DNA of 64,000 nt from JBJHDF01 sp050486405 (GTDB lineage Bacteria > Pseudomonadota > Gammaproteobacteria > Pseudomonadales > Cellvibrionaceae). The first letter of the stretch is position 1. The number at the start of each line of letters is the position of its first letter. The stretch lies in assembly GCA_050486405.1 (NCBI GenBank), contig JBJHDF010000015.1:36822-100821 (forward strand). Direction: 5' to 3'. The notes below the pieces were generated by a model, which worked only from the letters and a program-made list of their open reading frames with translations, made no database searches and had not been told where the DNA came from. The position numbers and the translations under genes are program-made. Below, piece by piece: positions 1-9,064 of the stretch.

Positions 1-26
1 CCAAAAAAAGCAAGTTCCAAAATTTG

Positions 27-3000
27 GAAACACCCCCACGTGCGTGGGGAAGACACCATCGATTCTATCGAGATTGACGGCAGGCCGGAAACACCCCCAC
101 GTGCGTGGGGAAGACGTGCAAGCACTGAAGCTGACAAGTGAGGAATGGGAAACACCCCCACGTGCGTGGGGAAGACCGCAAGGCTGTACGACCACGGCAA
201 TAAAACCGAGAAACACCCCCACGTGCGTGGGGAAGACTCTTTCCGGGCTGTCACGCATTATCAAGTTTGAGAAACACCCCCACGTGCGTGGGGAAGACCG
301 ACCTGGCAAACTCCGCAAAACGTTCGGTCTGGAAACACCCCCACGTGCGTGGGGAAGACTAAAGCCGTGGGACAACCTAGACCAGCACTACAGAAACACC
401 CCCACGTGCGTGGGGAAGACAAGGGCCGATACAAGCGCCCCAACCTCTACAAGGAAACACCCCCACGTGCGTGGGGAAGACGGCATAATCAATAGCTATG
501 TCACCCCGGACACAGAAACACCCCCACGTGCGTGGGGAAGACGGCATAATCAATAGCTATGTCACCCCGGACACAGAAACACCCCCACGTGCGTGGGGAA
601 GACCACCAATCGCTGCCGCCGTATCGCCCATGGGAAGAAACACCCCCACGTGCGTGGGGAAGACTACAGGCCGGAATACTGCGAGATCGCCGTGGAGGAA
701 ACACCCCCACGTGCGTGGGGAAGACTCTCACTGCCTCGGTGAGCCTCGCCCATCGGTGGAAACACCCCCACGTGCGTGGGGAAGACGATCCGACACGCAT
801 CTTTCCGGGCAAAATCTGAGAAACACCCCCACGTGCGTGGGGAAGACCTCGGTAAAGCCTGACTTCACCAGCGCATCATAGAAACACCCCCACGTGCGTG
901 GGGAAGACGAGATAAGCACATCGCCAACCATCTCAATATCAGAAACACCCCCACGTGCGTGGGGAAGACTATGCTTCTGTCGTGTATCCACTGCACCAGG
1001 CGGAAACACCCCCACGTGCGTGGGGAAGACTCACATCAAGGCAAATAGCTGAGGGCGCAAAGGGAAACACCCCCACGTGCGTGGGGAAGACTCTGTTGCA
1101 GCTATGCCAAATCCCGACATGATGGAAACACCCCCACGTGCGTGGGGAAGACGGAGCGGGGCATCACTTGCGCAGTCTGGCGATAGAAACACCCCCACGT
1201 GCGTGGGGAAGACGCCACCGGGAGGCCGCTGTGAAAGTTGTGGACAGAAACACCCCCACGTGCGTGGGGAAGACGGCTGGCATACTGCGTATCTGTCATG
1301 CGCATCAGAAACACCCCCACGTGCGTGGGGAAGACTACCGCAAGGAGCAGAAAGAACAAGGCGAGTTGGAAACACCCCCACGTGCGTGGGGAAGACCGAC
1401 CAGACATAATCCAAAACAGGCCATCAAAGGAAACACCCCCACGTGCGTGGGGAAGACACCGCCGGGAATCTCTCCCAGCAATCTTTGCAAGAAACACCCC
1501 CACGTGCGTGGGGAAGACCCGCGTCTCGCATGGGCGGGTGAACCTGCCAGGGAAACACCCCCACGTGCGTGGGGAAGACCCGCCATTCTGGCCAGTTGCG
1601 TTTGGTAAAGTAGAAACACCCCCACGTGCGTGGGGAAGACCTACGCTGAAGGCGACAGGGTTATCTTCGAGCAGAAACACCCCCACGTGCGTGGGGAAGA
1701 CTACTCTTTTCGGGCCTTAACTCGATCTGGATTGGAAACACCCCCACGTGCGTGGGGAAGACATCCGAACGCGATCAGTACGCTTTCACTTCTGGGAAAC
1801 ACCCCCACGTGCGTGGGGAAGACCTTTGACGCCAGCCAATCACGCGCCCGCTGCAAGAAACACCCCCACGTGCGTGGGGAAGACTAATCTCATACCGACA
1901 ACGCAGCACTATGAGTAGAAACACCCCCACGTGCGTGGGGAAGACGTGTCGATAGGGTAATCCAAAATGGGCCGAAGGGAAACACCCCCACGTGCGTGGG
2001 GAAGACTGACGGGTGACGGGTCTGTGACTGTCGGGGATAGAAACACCCCCACGTGCGTGGGGAAGACCATAGACCGGGAAACCGGCCAGAGTGCCGCCAG
2101 GAAACACCCCCACGTGCGTGGGGAAGACGTTCTCGTTCCTGCCACACCAGAAGAAGTCTCAGAAACACCCCCACGTGCGTGGGGAAGACCCCACGCTACC
2201 CTATCACCTCTACGCCCAGTCAGAAACACCCCCACGTGCGTGGGGAAGACGGGTGGCGTATGAAGACGATCCAGCCGGCATTAGAAACACCCCCACGTGC
2301 GTGGGGAAGACATCACGGTGTCCGCAAGCTCAACCTCTAAGCCAGAAACACCCCCACGTGCGTGGGGAAGACGATCCGCTACCGCCTGAACTCATGCTGC
2401 CAACAGAAACACCCCCACGTGCGTGGGGAAGACTTCTCGCGCAGCACCTGCCCGCCGGGCGTGACAGAAACACCCCCACGTGCGTGGGGAAGACGGTTCC
2501 GCCGTGCTGCTGCTTTGAATACCTATAGAAACACCCCCACGTGCGTGGGGAAGACGGGTGGCTTATGAACCAAAACATGTGGAACCTGGAAACACCCCCA
2601 CGTGCGTGGGGAAGACGCCAAAATGGCGATACCGCCCGCAGTCAACAGGGAAACACCCCCACGTGCGTGGGGAAGACCTATTCAGGTGCGACAGAAACGA
2701 TGCGGGCATGGAAACACCCCCACGTGCGTGGGGAAGACAAACCTATCAGGGCCATGGAATCGATAAAAACAGAAACACCCCCACGTGCGTGGGGAAGACC
2801 TGTACATATGATCACCTCGGGTTGTAGCCACGGAAACACCCCCACGTGCGTGGGGAAGACCCACCAGCAGACCAGCCCCCGGAGACAGTTCCGGAAACAC
2901 CCCCACGTGCGTGGGGAAGACCTCCAGGCGGGGGAAGTTTTTAGTGTCGTTAAGGAAACACCCCCACGTGCGTGGGGAAGACTTCTCCGAGACATTCGCA

Positions 3001-3287
3001 CCCCCTTTATGCTTGGAAACACCCCCACGTGCGTGGGGAAGACTCAGGCCCAAGGTCCACTACCCGCCTATGCCAAGAAACACCCCCACGTGCGTGGGGA
3101 AGACAACCCCATAGATGGTTATGGTCTACCCCTGTAAGAAACACCCCCACGTGCGTGGGGAAGACCTCAAACCTGCCGAGGTTGAGCGGATAACCTCGGA
3201 AACACCCCCACGTGCGTGGGGAAGACTGAAGGAATTTCTAGGGAGCGAAAATAGCGCTGGAAACACCCCCACGTGCGTGGGGAAGAC
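27..3287 (-). CRISPR. Type I-E CRISPR array, 54 repeats, open at left edge
   Basis: Perfect repeats start at 27, 88, 149 and then every 61 bp to 3260: 54 copies and 53 spacers with no spacing change and no repeat substitution that I could find. The invariant core is 28 nt, from GAAACACCCCCACG to GGGGAAGAC on the plus strand. Read on the minus strand it is GTCTT, a 6-bp stem CCCCAC/GTGGGG around GCAC, then the handle GTGTTTCY. This is the type I-E layout cut by Cas6e, with 29-nt repeats and 32-nt spacers. The 29th base is always C or T in crRNA sense. The leader side is at the right, next to cas2. The leader-distal copies are still perfect and the first 26 bases can be the rest of a spacer, so the array very likely continues past base 1. 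Spacers 482-514 and 543-575 are identical. Confidence 0.98.
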
Positions 3288-3334
3288 ACCAACATATTGT
3301 TAAAGAACTGTAGCCAACATACAAGATGTTAGGC
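3288..3334 (-). promoter_or_regulatory. CRISPR leader, only 47 bp
   Basis: This AT-rich gap lies between the cas2 stop codon and the leader-proximal repeat. On the minus strand it contains TTCTTTAACAATATG just before the first repeat, the position where type I-E leaders carry adaptation signals and the pre-crRNA promoter. No convincing IHF site (WATCAAN4TTR) is visible. The array may rely on read-through from the cas operon or on promoter elements inside the cas2 3' end. Leader assignment follows from repeat orientation and cas2 adjacency. Confidence 0.6.
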
Positions 3335-3622
3335 TTACGAATTTTTCAGGGTTTCGACCACCAACTGCAGACCGCTGATCTCCGTCAGCGGTTTTCTGGT
3401 TGGTCCTATGGTGCGAACTTCATAGCCAGGGGGACCAGGCAAGGAGCGGAACATCACGATACCCGATTGGGCTGGGCAGTGTTTGTGCAGGTAATCAATG
3501 ACTGTCTTTGCGACCGAGTCCTTGATACCTGACACGAACACATTGGGACGAGGCTCTACAAACCAAAGCTTCATGCGCCCGCGAACAGCGGGCGGCAAGT
3601 CATTTGCCAGAACCACGAGCAC
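3335..3622 (-). CDS. cas2: Cas2e, CRISPR adaptation subunit
   Basis: A 95-residue Cas2 of the type I-E subfamily. In this family Cas2 dimers bridge two Cas1 dimers in the integrase that inserts new spacers at the leader end. The sequence opens with MLVVLANDLPPAVRGRMKLW, the beta-strand plus RGR helix start typical of Cas2e, and its length fits the family. The best start is GTG at 3622, which overlaps the 3' end of cas1 by 23 nt, so the two are probably translationally coupled. It is the last gene before the leader and array. Confidence 0.95.
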   Translation of the reverse strand: MLVVLANDLPPAVRGRMKLWFVEPRPNVFVSGIKDSVAKTVIDYLHKHCPAQSGIVMFRSLPGPPGYEVRTIGPTRKPLTEISGLQLVVETLKNS

Positions 3623-4475
3623 GGCTCACCCCCAGCACGTCGGCCACATCCTCGCCCAGCTTAGCCATAAGATTCATTTCAATTACTCGTTCTCGAAAAG
3701 CAGACGAGACCTTGTGTTTATTGTAACGACCCGCCATATCACGAGTGAGCGCAAAGGCGAGGTCTATGCAGAGATGTTCTTTGTACAAATCAGCCAAATC
3801 ATAAACAAATGGCAAAGGACTGCCCGAGTGTATAAAACCTATATGAGGTGAGTAACCCATGCTGTGAACGGCCGAGCAAAGTATGCCATACAGTGCTGCA
3901 TTGCTGGCGGTAAGCACCTGATTGGTCAAGTCACTAGTTTCGAACTTACCCGGTACGAACTTTCTGCCCTTCCAGCCGACTTGATACTCCTCGGCTTTTG
4001 CTTGATACAGGGCGCGAACACGATGGCCTTCCATACCCATCATTTCTTTCAAACTCTTGCCTTCCAGGTTAGCACCCGGAAATCGGCGGGCGAACATCCT
4101 TCGAGCCACTTCCAATGATTTTTTCGGATTTTCGGATAGCTCAATTTGCCGCTTTAGATTACGTGTGTCGGCCGTCGGCAAGAAACCTGCTGCATAAAAC
4201 AGCAAACTATCCTCACCCACCCAACATACTGAGCAGTTGGCCGCCGTAGCGGTCTTTACTGCGTCATGGGTTATACTGGTTCCCGGCCCAAGCAGTAGAG
4301 CGTTAAGCGTTGCTACAGGCAAGGGTACGACATTGTTTTCGGAGTCAATCCATTTGATGCTGCTGTCGTCAATTTCCAGCCTGCCCCGCTCCAAATAAAG
4401 AAAGGGGTATTTGTCCTTCACCTGAGGCAGTGAGTCACGAGTAACCTTGACAAACAGGCGCTGCTCGGCGGTCAT
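3600..4475 (-). CDS. cas1: Cas1e, CRISPR integrase
   Basis: A 291-residue Cas1, the nuclease/integrase that joins prespacers to the first repeat. The central helical domain carries the metal-binding pattern of the family: the glutamate in MMGMEGHRVRALY, the histidine in GFIHSG and the aspartate in FVYDLADLYK. All three expected acidic or histidine ligands are present, so the protein looks active. The ATG at 4475 lies 2 nt after the cas5 stop. The length is slightly below the E. coli protein but normal for I-E Cas1. It is cotranscribed with the interference genes upstream. Confidence 0.97.
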   Translation of the reverse strand: MTAEQRLFVKVTRDSLPQVKDKYPFLYLERGRLEIDDSSIKWIDSENNVVPLPVATLNALLLGPGTSITHDAVKTATAANCSVCWVGEDSLLFYAAGFLPTADTRNLKRQIELSENPKKSLEVARRMFARRFPGANLEGKSLKEMMGMEGHRVRALYQAKAEEYQVGWKGRKFVPGKFETSDLTNQVLTASNAALYGILCSAVHSMGYSPHIGFIHSGSPLPFVYDLADLYKEHLCIDLAFALTRDMAGRYNKHKVSSAFRERVIEMNLMAKLGEDVADVLGVSRARGSGK

Positions 4476-4477
4476 GA

Positions 4478-5203
4478 TCAGCCCACCGGCAGAACAGTGA
4501 CACGGCGATCACGGTAGAGCTTGTGCTCACCAAACTGCAGCGGGACATCATTGAGGGTCAACACCTCGCCATCATGCTCGCCCTGCAATACCCTAAATAC
4601 GGGCACGCGTCGCTTGGAATTAGGTCGCTCGGAGTTAGCCAGTTGCAACGCTTTGTCCATTGCCTGTTCCGCGCCCGCATAAATACCCTGGGCAATAAAC
4701 TCGGTCGGCACGCAGTTTTTCCGCCCCAAGTACAGATCCCACACCGGGTTATGCAAGGCAGCTTCCAGCACGGTTAATTCCGCCTGCGGACCCTGCAAAG
4801 CAACCGCAAAGGTCATGTCTTGCAGGTAGTAGCGGTAAGTCATTTTGGTGCCCGCACCATTAGGCTTCTTTCCCTCGCTGGTTTTCGGAATCAGCAGATT
4901 CTGCCATGGGTCTTTATCGTCATAGCCACTGCCCACCATATGAAAATCCCGCATCAAGGGCTGTCGAGGCGAAGGCTTTCCGTGACGATCAGCAAGGACA
5001 AATGCCTGCACCTGCATATCGCGGTCGGCCCATTTTTTCAGCCACTCAGTTTGCTTGCCTCCTGCCCCCAGAGCACAGCAAAGCAGACCAAACACACCGG
5101 ACTTGGTGGGAAAATCGAGACTGTCCCGACGCCCAAACTTGGAATCATGCCCCCATGACTGAAGCGGTGCTTCCAGCCATAACAGCAAATAAGGATCACT
5201 CAT
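4478..5203 (-). CDS. cas5: Cas5e, Cascade subunit
   Basis: A 241-residue Cas5 of type I-E, which caps the 5' handle of the crRNA and contacts Cse1 and the first Cas7 in Cascade. The N-terminus MSDPYLLLWLEAPLQSWG and the following GRRDSLDFPTKSGVFGLL are typical of the family, as is the later GRKNCVPTEF segment. The ATG at 5203 follows the cas7 stop by 12 nt. No truncation is visible. In many I-E operons cas6e follows this gene, but here cas1 follows directly because cas6e has moved upstream of cas7. Confidence 0.95.
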   Translation of the reverse strand: MSDPYLLLWLEAPLQSWGHDSKFGRRDSLDFPTKSGVFGLLCCALGAGGKQTEWLKKWADRDMQVQAFVLADRHGKPSPRQPLMRDFHMVGSGYDDKDPWQNLLIPKTSEGKKPNGAGTKMTYRYYLQDMTFAVALQGPQAELTVLEAALHNPVWDLYLGRKNCVPTEFIAQGIYAGAEQAMDKALQLANSERPNSKRRVPVFRVLQGEHDGEVLTLNDVPLQFGEHKLYRDRRVTVLPVG

Positions 5204-5215
5204 GGTTTACCTCGC

Positions 5216-6325
5216 TTACTGTACATGGCTTTGTAGGTCACGGATCAAATCGTCGATACTATAATTTTCATTTTCACCCCACTCATAACTTCCTTGTTTT
5301 CCAAATAAAGAGCCAACCAGCTTTTCTTTCTTGTTCAATTCGGCTTTTAACTTGCTGATACTATCCTCAAGGTAACCACCCTCTACCCCCTTGTTGACCG
5401 GAGTTTCAAATGGAACTTGAAGACGCTGCCCCTTGCGAGCCATAACGCGAGCAAAGTCCCAGCCACTGGCACCAGACATCGTTGCTTGACGGGCATTTGG
5501 TATCGCCGTAAATAGAGCCTTGGTAAAGACGGCAATAACTTCCTTAAGATCAACATTACCCAGAGTTTCCACCAACTGACCGAGGTCCAAGCTGACGTAG
5601 CGATAATAGGTCGCTGAGTTATACTCCAGACTACCCATATGAGCCGACTCCTGACCCTCCCTACGGTCATCCAACGCAGTAAAAAATTCCACCTCATTGC
5701 TGACCTTGTGCGTAGATATTGCATGAGAGAAAGAAGCTGCCGCCTCAACATTCATATCAGCGGCCTTTGCCACCATACGCCCAAATATTGCAATATCAAC
5801 AGCATCCATACCATCGCCTTTTTTAGGCTTTCCTACTAAAGAAGAGATCTCAGCAGGCCATTTCTTCTTTTCCTTTGCCTTGAAAAATCCATCTGTTTCG
5901 AACTCTTTTTCTTTAAATGACTTAGCAATGGCTTGGATTTCTTTCGGACTCCAAAAAAGCAGCGTGTCATTATCGTCATCTCCTGATGACTCTGCTGCGC
6001 TATCGGCTCCCTTTCTCTCCTTAACGAATGCACTGGCAATTACCTTTCCACACTGTTTCGCCTGATCCTCTGAAGCACCAAGCTCAACACACTTTTCTGC
6101 AACAAGCTTTTCAAACTGCTTGGTTCTAACCCCCATAATCAACCCTGAACCATGCATATCGAGGCGAACCTGCCGCTTCCAGCATTGGGAACTGACGCGG
6201 GCACGAGGCACACCGCCGACAATGGCAGATTTTGGCGCACCCACATCATCCCGGTTCAAACAGGTGACCGGGAAGGATTGCAAGATATGGTACTCAATAC
6301 GGGTGTTGGTATAGCTGTTAGTCAT
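5216..6325 (-). CDS. cas7: Cas7e, Cascade backbone
   Basis: A 369-residue Cas7 (CasC), the six-copy subunit that lines the crRNA. The frame is open far upstream into cas6e, but the true start is the ATG at 6325 giving MTNSYTNTRIEYHILQSFP. It has a good AAGGA ribosome site about 8 nt upstream, and the family N-terminus (hxxLQSFPxxxLNRDD followed by VPRARVSSQCWKR) begins here. The C-terminal ASGWDFARVMARKGQRLQVPF is also characteristic. It sits 31 nt after the cas6e stop. The DNA here is visibly more AT-rich than the housekeeping genes to the right, in keeping with horizontal acquisition of the cas operon. Confidence 0.96.
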   Translation of the reverse strand: MTNSYTNTRIEYHILQSFPVTCLNRDDVGAPKSAIVGGVPRARVSSQCWKRQVRLDMHGSGLIMGVRTKQFEKLVAEKCVELGASEDQAKQCGKVIASAFVKERKGADSAAESSGDDDNDTLLFWSPKEIQAIAKSFKEKEFETDGFFKAKEKKKWPAEISSLVGKPKKGDGMDAVDIAIFGRMVAKAADMNVEAAASFSHAISTHKVSNEVEFFTALDDRREGQESAHMGSLEYNSATYYRYVSLDLGQLVETLGNVDLKEVIAVFTKALFTAIPNARQATMSGASGWDFARVMARKGQRLQVPFETPVNKGVEGGYLEDSISKLKAELNKKEKLVGSLFGKQGSYEWGENENYSIDDLIRDLQSHVQ

Positions 6326-6356
6326 GTTGATTTTCCTTTTTTTCAAATAAGTGAAA

Positions 6357-7001
6357 TTAGTCAAACAGGTTTTCAATAACGGGAACGATCTGTAGCAAAC
6401 CGCAGCCATAGGCACGGGCACGGCCGATGCCTTGAGTGAAACTTTTGGCAAACTGCTCTTTATCGGTGATACGTAACATGCCCTGAACATGAGTCTGGCC
6501 GATGGTGATATTGCGTTGGTGTTTGTCCTTGAATTGCAGTACTTCGACCTTGTCGACCTGTAAGCTGTGAGAAGAAACCGTAAACCCCCAACTTTTGTCC
6601 GAACGCTCAATAAACAACTGGGCAATATCTTCACGCCTCTTTACGGCCACCAGTTTGCGACTGGCACTATCACGACGGGTTGGGTTGACGATCACTTTAA
6701 AGCGATACATATCGTGCTCCAGAAAATCATCCGGTATCGGCTTACTGAGCACTTCGCCGTGCCGCCCATCCACCGCGTTCATCGGTTCGCGATTAGCGAG
6801 CATCAGAATCTTCCGACCTCGTACATCACCGCCTTGATCGGCATAGAGAATTCCGCTGGCTGCGCTGGCCTGCTTTTGCTCCGCATCGCGCACATCTTCA
6901 TAGAGACTGTATACGACTCGGTGCAAGGAATACGCATCGGTAATACGCAATGCCTTCACCGCCCTGCGATCCAAATGCAATACGCTGGCAATCATGGTCA
7001 T
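6357..7001 (-). CDS. cas6e: Cas6e, pre-crRNA endonuclease
   Basis: A 214-residue Cas6e (CasE). It binds the repeat hairpin, cuts at its base and stays on the crRNA 3' end in Cascade. The C-terminal glycine-rich loop FTQGIGRARAYGCGLLQIVP is the family signature, and the N-terminal RAM fold contains DAYSLHRVVYSLY with a histidine at the usual catalytic position. The ATG at 7001 overlaps the cse2 TGA by 4 nt and has an AGGAGG site 8 nt upstream, which settles the start. The gene lies between cse2 and cas7 rather than after cas5 as in the E. coli arrangement. Confidence 0.95.
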   Translation of the reverse strand: MTMIASVLHLDRRAVKALRITDAYSLHRVVYSLYEDVRDAEQKQASAASGILYADQGGDVRGRKILMLANREPMNAVDGRHGEVLSKPIPDDFLEHDMYRFKVIVNPTRRDSASRKLVAVKRREDIAQLFIERSDKSWGFTVSSHSLQVDKVEVLQFKDKHQRNITIGQTHVQGMLRITDKEQFAKSFTQGIGRARAYGCGLLQIVPVIENLFD

Positions 7002-7552
7002 ACGGTTCCCTCCTCATTCTCGGCTTGGATAGTCTGTCCATAGAACTCCTGAGCCCATTGCGTTTTGGTGCGCTGGCCTGATTCAAAACCGAAGAAACGC
7101 AACTGACGGAGTAAACGCTCATAGTCCAATGGCCGGCCTACCCGACTATCAATCAAGGTCAAAACCGGACGCAGAATACGACACGCCTCGGTCAGGTCAT
7201 TGCATGCCAGCAGGCGACGGAGACGCGCTTTTGCCTGATCATCTTTATTGCTGTCTTTATAGCAATGGGCAATGGCTTGCCCTAAGCGTAAAGAACCGTT
7301 TCTTTCAGACTTGGATTTGGCAATAGCGGCTGCAACGGTAACAAAAGGCAATCGCTCATAATCATTTTCAATGTCCACGCCAAACCAGCCCAACAGCTCC
7401 CAGCTCTGATACTCCATTGCCGGGTTATCGGCTCGGCGAAGCCTGGCAGCCATCCCCTTATCCTTCTGACAACACTCAATCACCGTCTCAACGAAACGCT
7501 GATCCCGACTCTTTTCATTGCCTGGCACCGCAGGCGATTGGTTCTCTTGCAT
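6998..7552 (-). CDS. cse2: Cse2 (Cas11e), Cascade small subunit
   Basis: A 184-residue Cse2/CasB, present as a dimer in the belly of Cascade, where it stabilises the R-loop. It is an all-helical protein with the family pattern GMAARLRRADNP near residue 34 and LLACNDLTEACRILRPVL toward the C-terminus. The ATG at 7552 follows the cse1 stop by 4 nt, and its own stop overlaps the cas6e start. No sign of damage. Confidence 0.93.
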   Translation of the reverse strand: MQENQSPAVPGNEKSRDQRFVETVIECCQKDKGMAARLRRADNPAMEYQSWELLGWFGVDIENDYERLPFVTVAAAIAKSKSERNGSLRLGQAIAHCYKDSNKDDQAKARLRRLLACNDLTEACRILRPVLTLIDSRVGRPLDYERLLRQLRFFGFESGQRTKTQWAQEFYGQTIQAENEEGTV

Positions 7553-7556
7553 GGCC

Positions 7557-9062
7557 TCAGGCCTCCTGTTTCAGGTATTTGCTGTTATTGGGGCGACACT
7601 TGGCCCAGGCATCCAGTTGCCTGGCTGTCTCGCGGGGGCAGAACTTGTCATAGGCTTGATTAACGTAACTGGCAAAGCGCTGGCGCAGCTTCTGGCGATG
7701 GGCCGCCGCTTCTTCAGTTTGATCACACTGATAGACCAGTTCTTGAAAGTCCCTTTCACAAAGCTGCCAAAACAACCCTTTAGCGTCTCTAGCCATCTTC
7801 CCGGCGTGGGTCTTGTTAATATCCTTACCATTATCCGCCTTTAAGGCGGAAAAATAGGAACGCACTTTCCCCCAAAGAGTGTTCGACAATGTGTCAAGCG
7901 CGTCCATTTCATGTTTTAGTTGTATAAGCCAACGCTGCCCTATTACTTCGCTTTCCAACCTAACATTTGACTCTACATAATCATCATTTCCTGATGCCTT
8001 CTGCTCTCCCATTGTGCTGCTAACACTTAAACCGCCAGACCAGATTGAAAAACTATCAACCGCATCGCGTGCCCGATCCAAACCATTGCGTATCAGCCAG
8101 CACTCAGAACCCTGAGCATCCAACTGATCAAAGAAACCCAATAGTGCTGTCAATTCTCGCCACGGCCGCTTTTCCGGGTTAACCCATAGCCCCTTGGGTT
8201 CCTTTCCTGTGTTATTGATGGCCATACTGGGGTCAACCACACCTTCTTTATAGCCTGGATGCACAATACCTTCGGAATAGTGCAAGCCATTATCGGAAAG
8301 AAGGCAAAATCGGCAAAGTGGTAATAGACGCCCCATTAGCGACCTTTTAAGACTTCCCGCTTTTTCGCAGTCTTCCCCGGCTGGCATAGCCTCCCATGGC
8401 GCACAACCAATACCCTTCGGGTAGATATTCATCTGTTCAAGCTGTCTCTCTGTTAGCAAGTTCAACCAAAGACTTTCAGAAACTGATTGACCAAGAAGAA
8501 AAGTATGCAACAACCCTTTGTATTCAACCGAAGGGCCTGCTTTTCCTGATTTTGTTTTCGCCGTATATCCCGGCGTCAATACCACATCATTGTCAGTTTG
8601 CTTACCTGCAAGAGCAAATCCCATCAGGGTTACGATCAACAATGCTTTGGCTCCATCATCCAGATCCCGCTGTACTTGTACTTGGCTAAGTACTGTGGTA
8701 TTCCCCGTAGAAACCTCAGGCAAAACCGCCCCGAAGGGCTGAACTTTCGCCGCACGGATTGCTGGTATCTGCAAAAACGGCTTATCCCCATACAAATAAA
8801 ACCGGTCATGCCACTGCTCCAGATAGGCCAGACAGCGCTCGGCCAAGCCTTCAGCGCCAAGGGCCTTCCACTCGGCTTCATCCTTTGGCGTGGTGGCTGC
8901 CTGGGCTATCGCCAGCAGCAATTTCAGCAAGGCGATTTTCTGCACCGGATTACCACCCAGGCTGCGATATTCGGGGTTACTGAATAGCTGTCTGAGGCTG
9001 ACCCTTCCGTGATCGGCCACGGGTATCCAGGGCTCGTCAATCAAATTGAAACGGTTTTCCAT
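7557..9062 (-). CDS. cse1: Cse1 (Cas8e), PAM-reading Cascade large subunit
   Basis: A 501-residue CasA/Cse1. It recognises the PAM, starts R-loop formation and recruits Cas3. The N-terminal block MENRFNLIDEPWIPV followed by LGGNPVQKIALLKLLLAIAQ is diagnostic, and the C-terminal four-helix bundle appears complete. The length is normal for the family. It starts 2 nt after the cas3 stop, so coupling is tight. Because the array implies an unusual C/T base next to the spacer, the PAM-contacting loops of this protein are the obvious place to look for matching changes. I did not attempt to map them. Confidence 0.95.
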   Translation of the reverse strand: MENRFNLIDEPWIPVADHGRVSLRQLFSNPEYRSLGGNPVQKIALLKLLLAIAQAATTPKDEAEWKALGAEGLAERCLAYLEQWHDRFYLYGDKPFLQIPAIRAAKVQPFGAVLPEVSTGNTTVLSQVQVQRDLDDGAKALLIVTLMGFALAGKQTDNDVVLTPGYTAKTKSGKAGPSVEYKGLLHTFLLGQSVSESLWLNLLTERQLEQMNIYPKGIGCAPWEAMPAGEDCEKAGSLKRSLMGRLLPLCRFCLLSDNGLHYSEGIVHPGYKEGVVDPSMAINNTGKEPKGLWVNPEKRPWRELTALLGFFDQLDAQGSECWLIRNGLDRARDAVDSFSIWSGGLSVSSTMGEQKASGNDDYVESNVRLESEVIGQRWLIQLKHEMDALDTLSNTLWGKVRSYFSALKADNGKDINKTHAGKMARDAKGLFWQLCERDFQELVYQCDQTEEAAAHRQKLRQRFASYVNQAYDKFCPRETARQLDAWAKCRPNNSKYLKQEA

Positions 9063-9064
9063 GG

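Noticed and set aside
44..3303. Many open frames with repeated ETPPRAWGR, NTPTCVGKT or KHPHVRGED peptides
   Set aside because: They are translations of the CRISPR repeat. A 61-bp period shifts frame by one, so each repeat gives the three peptides in turn.
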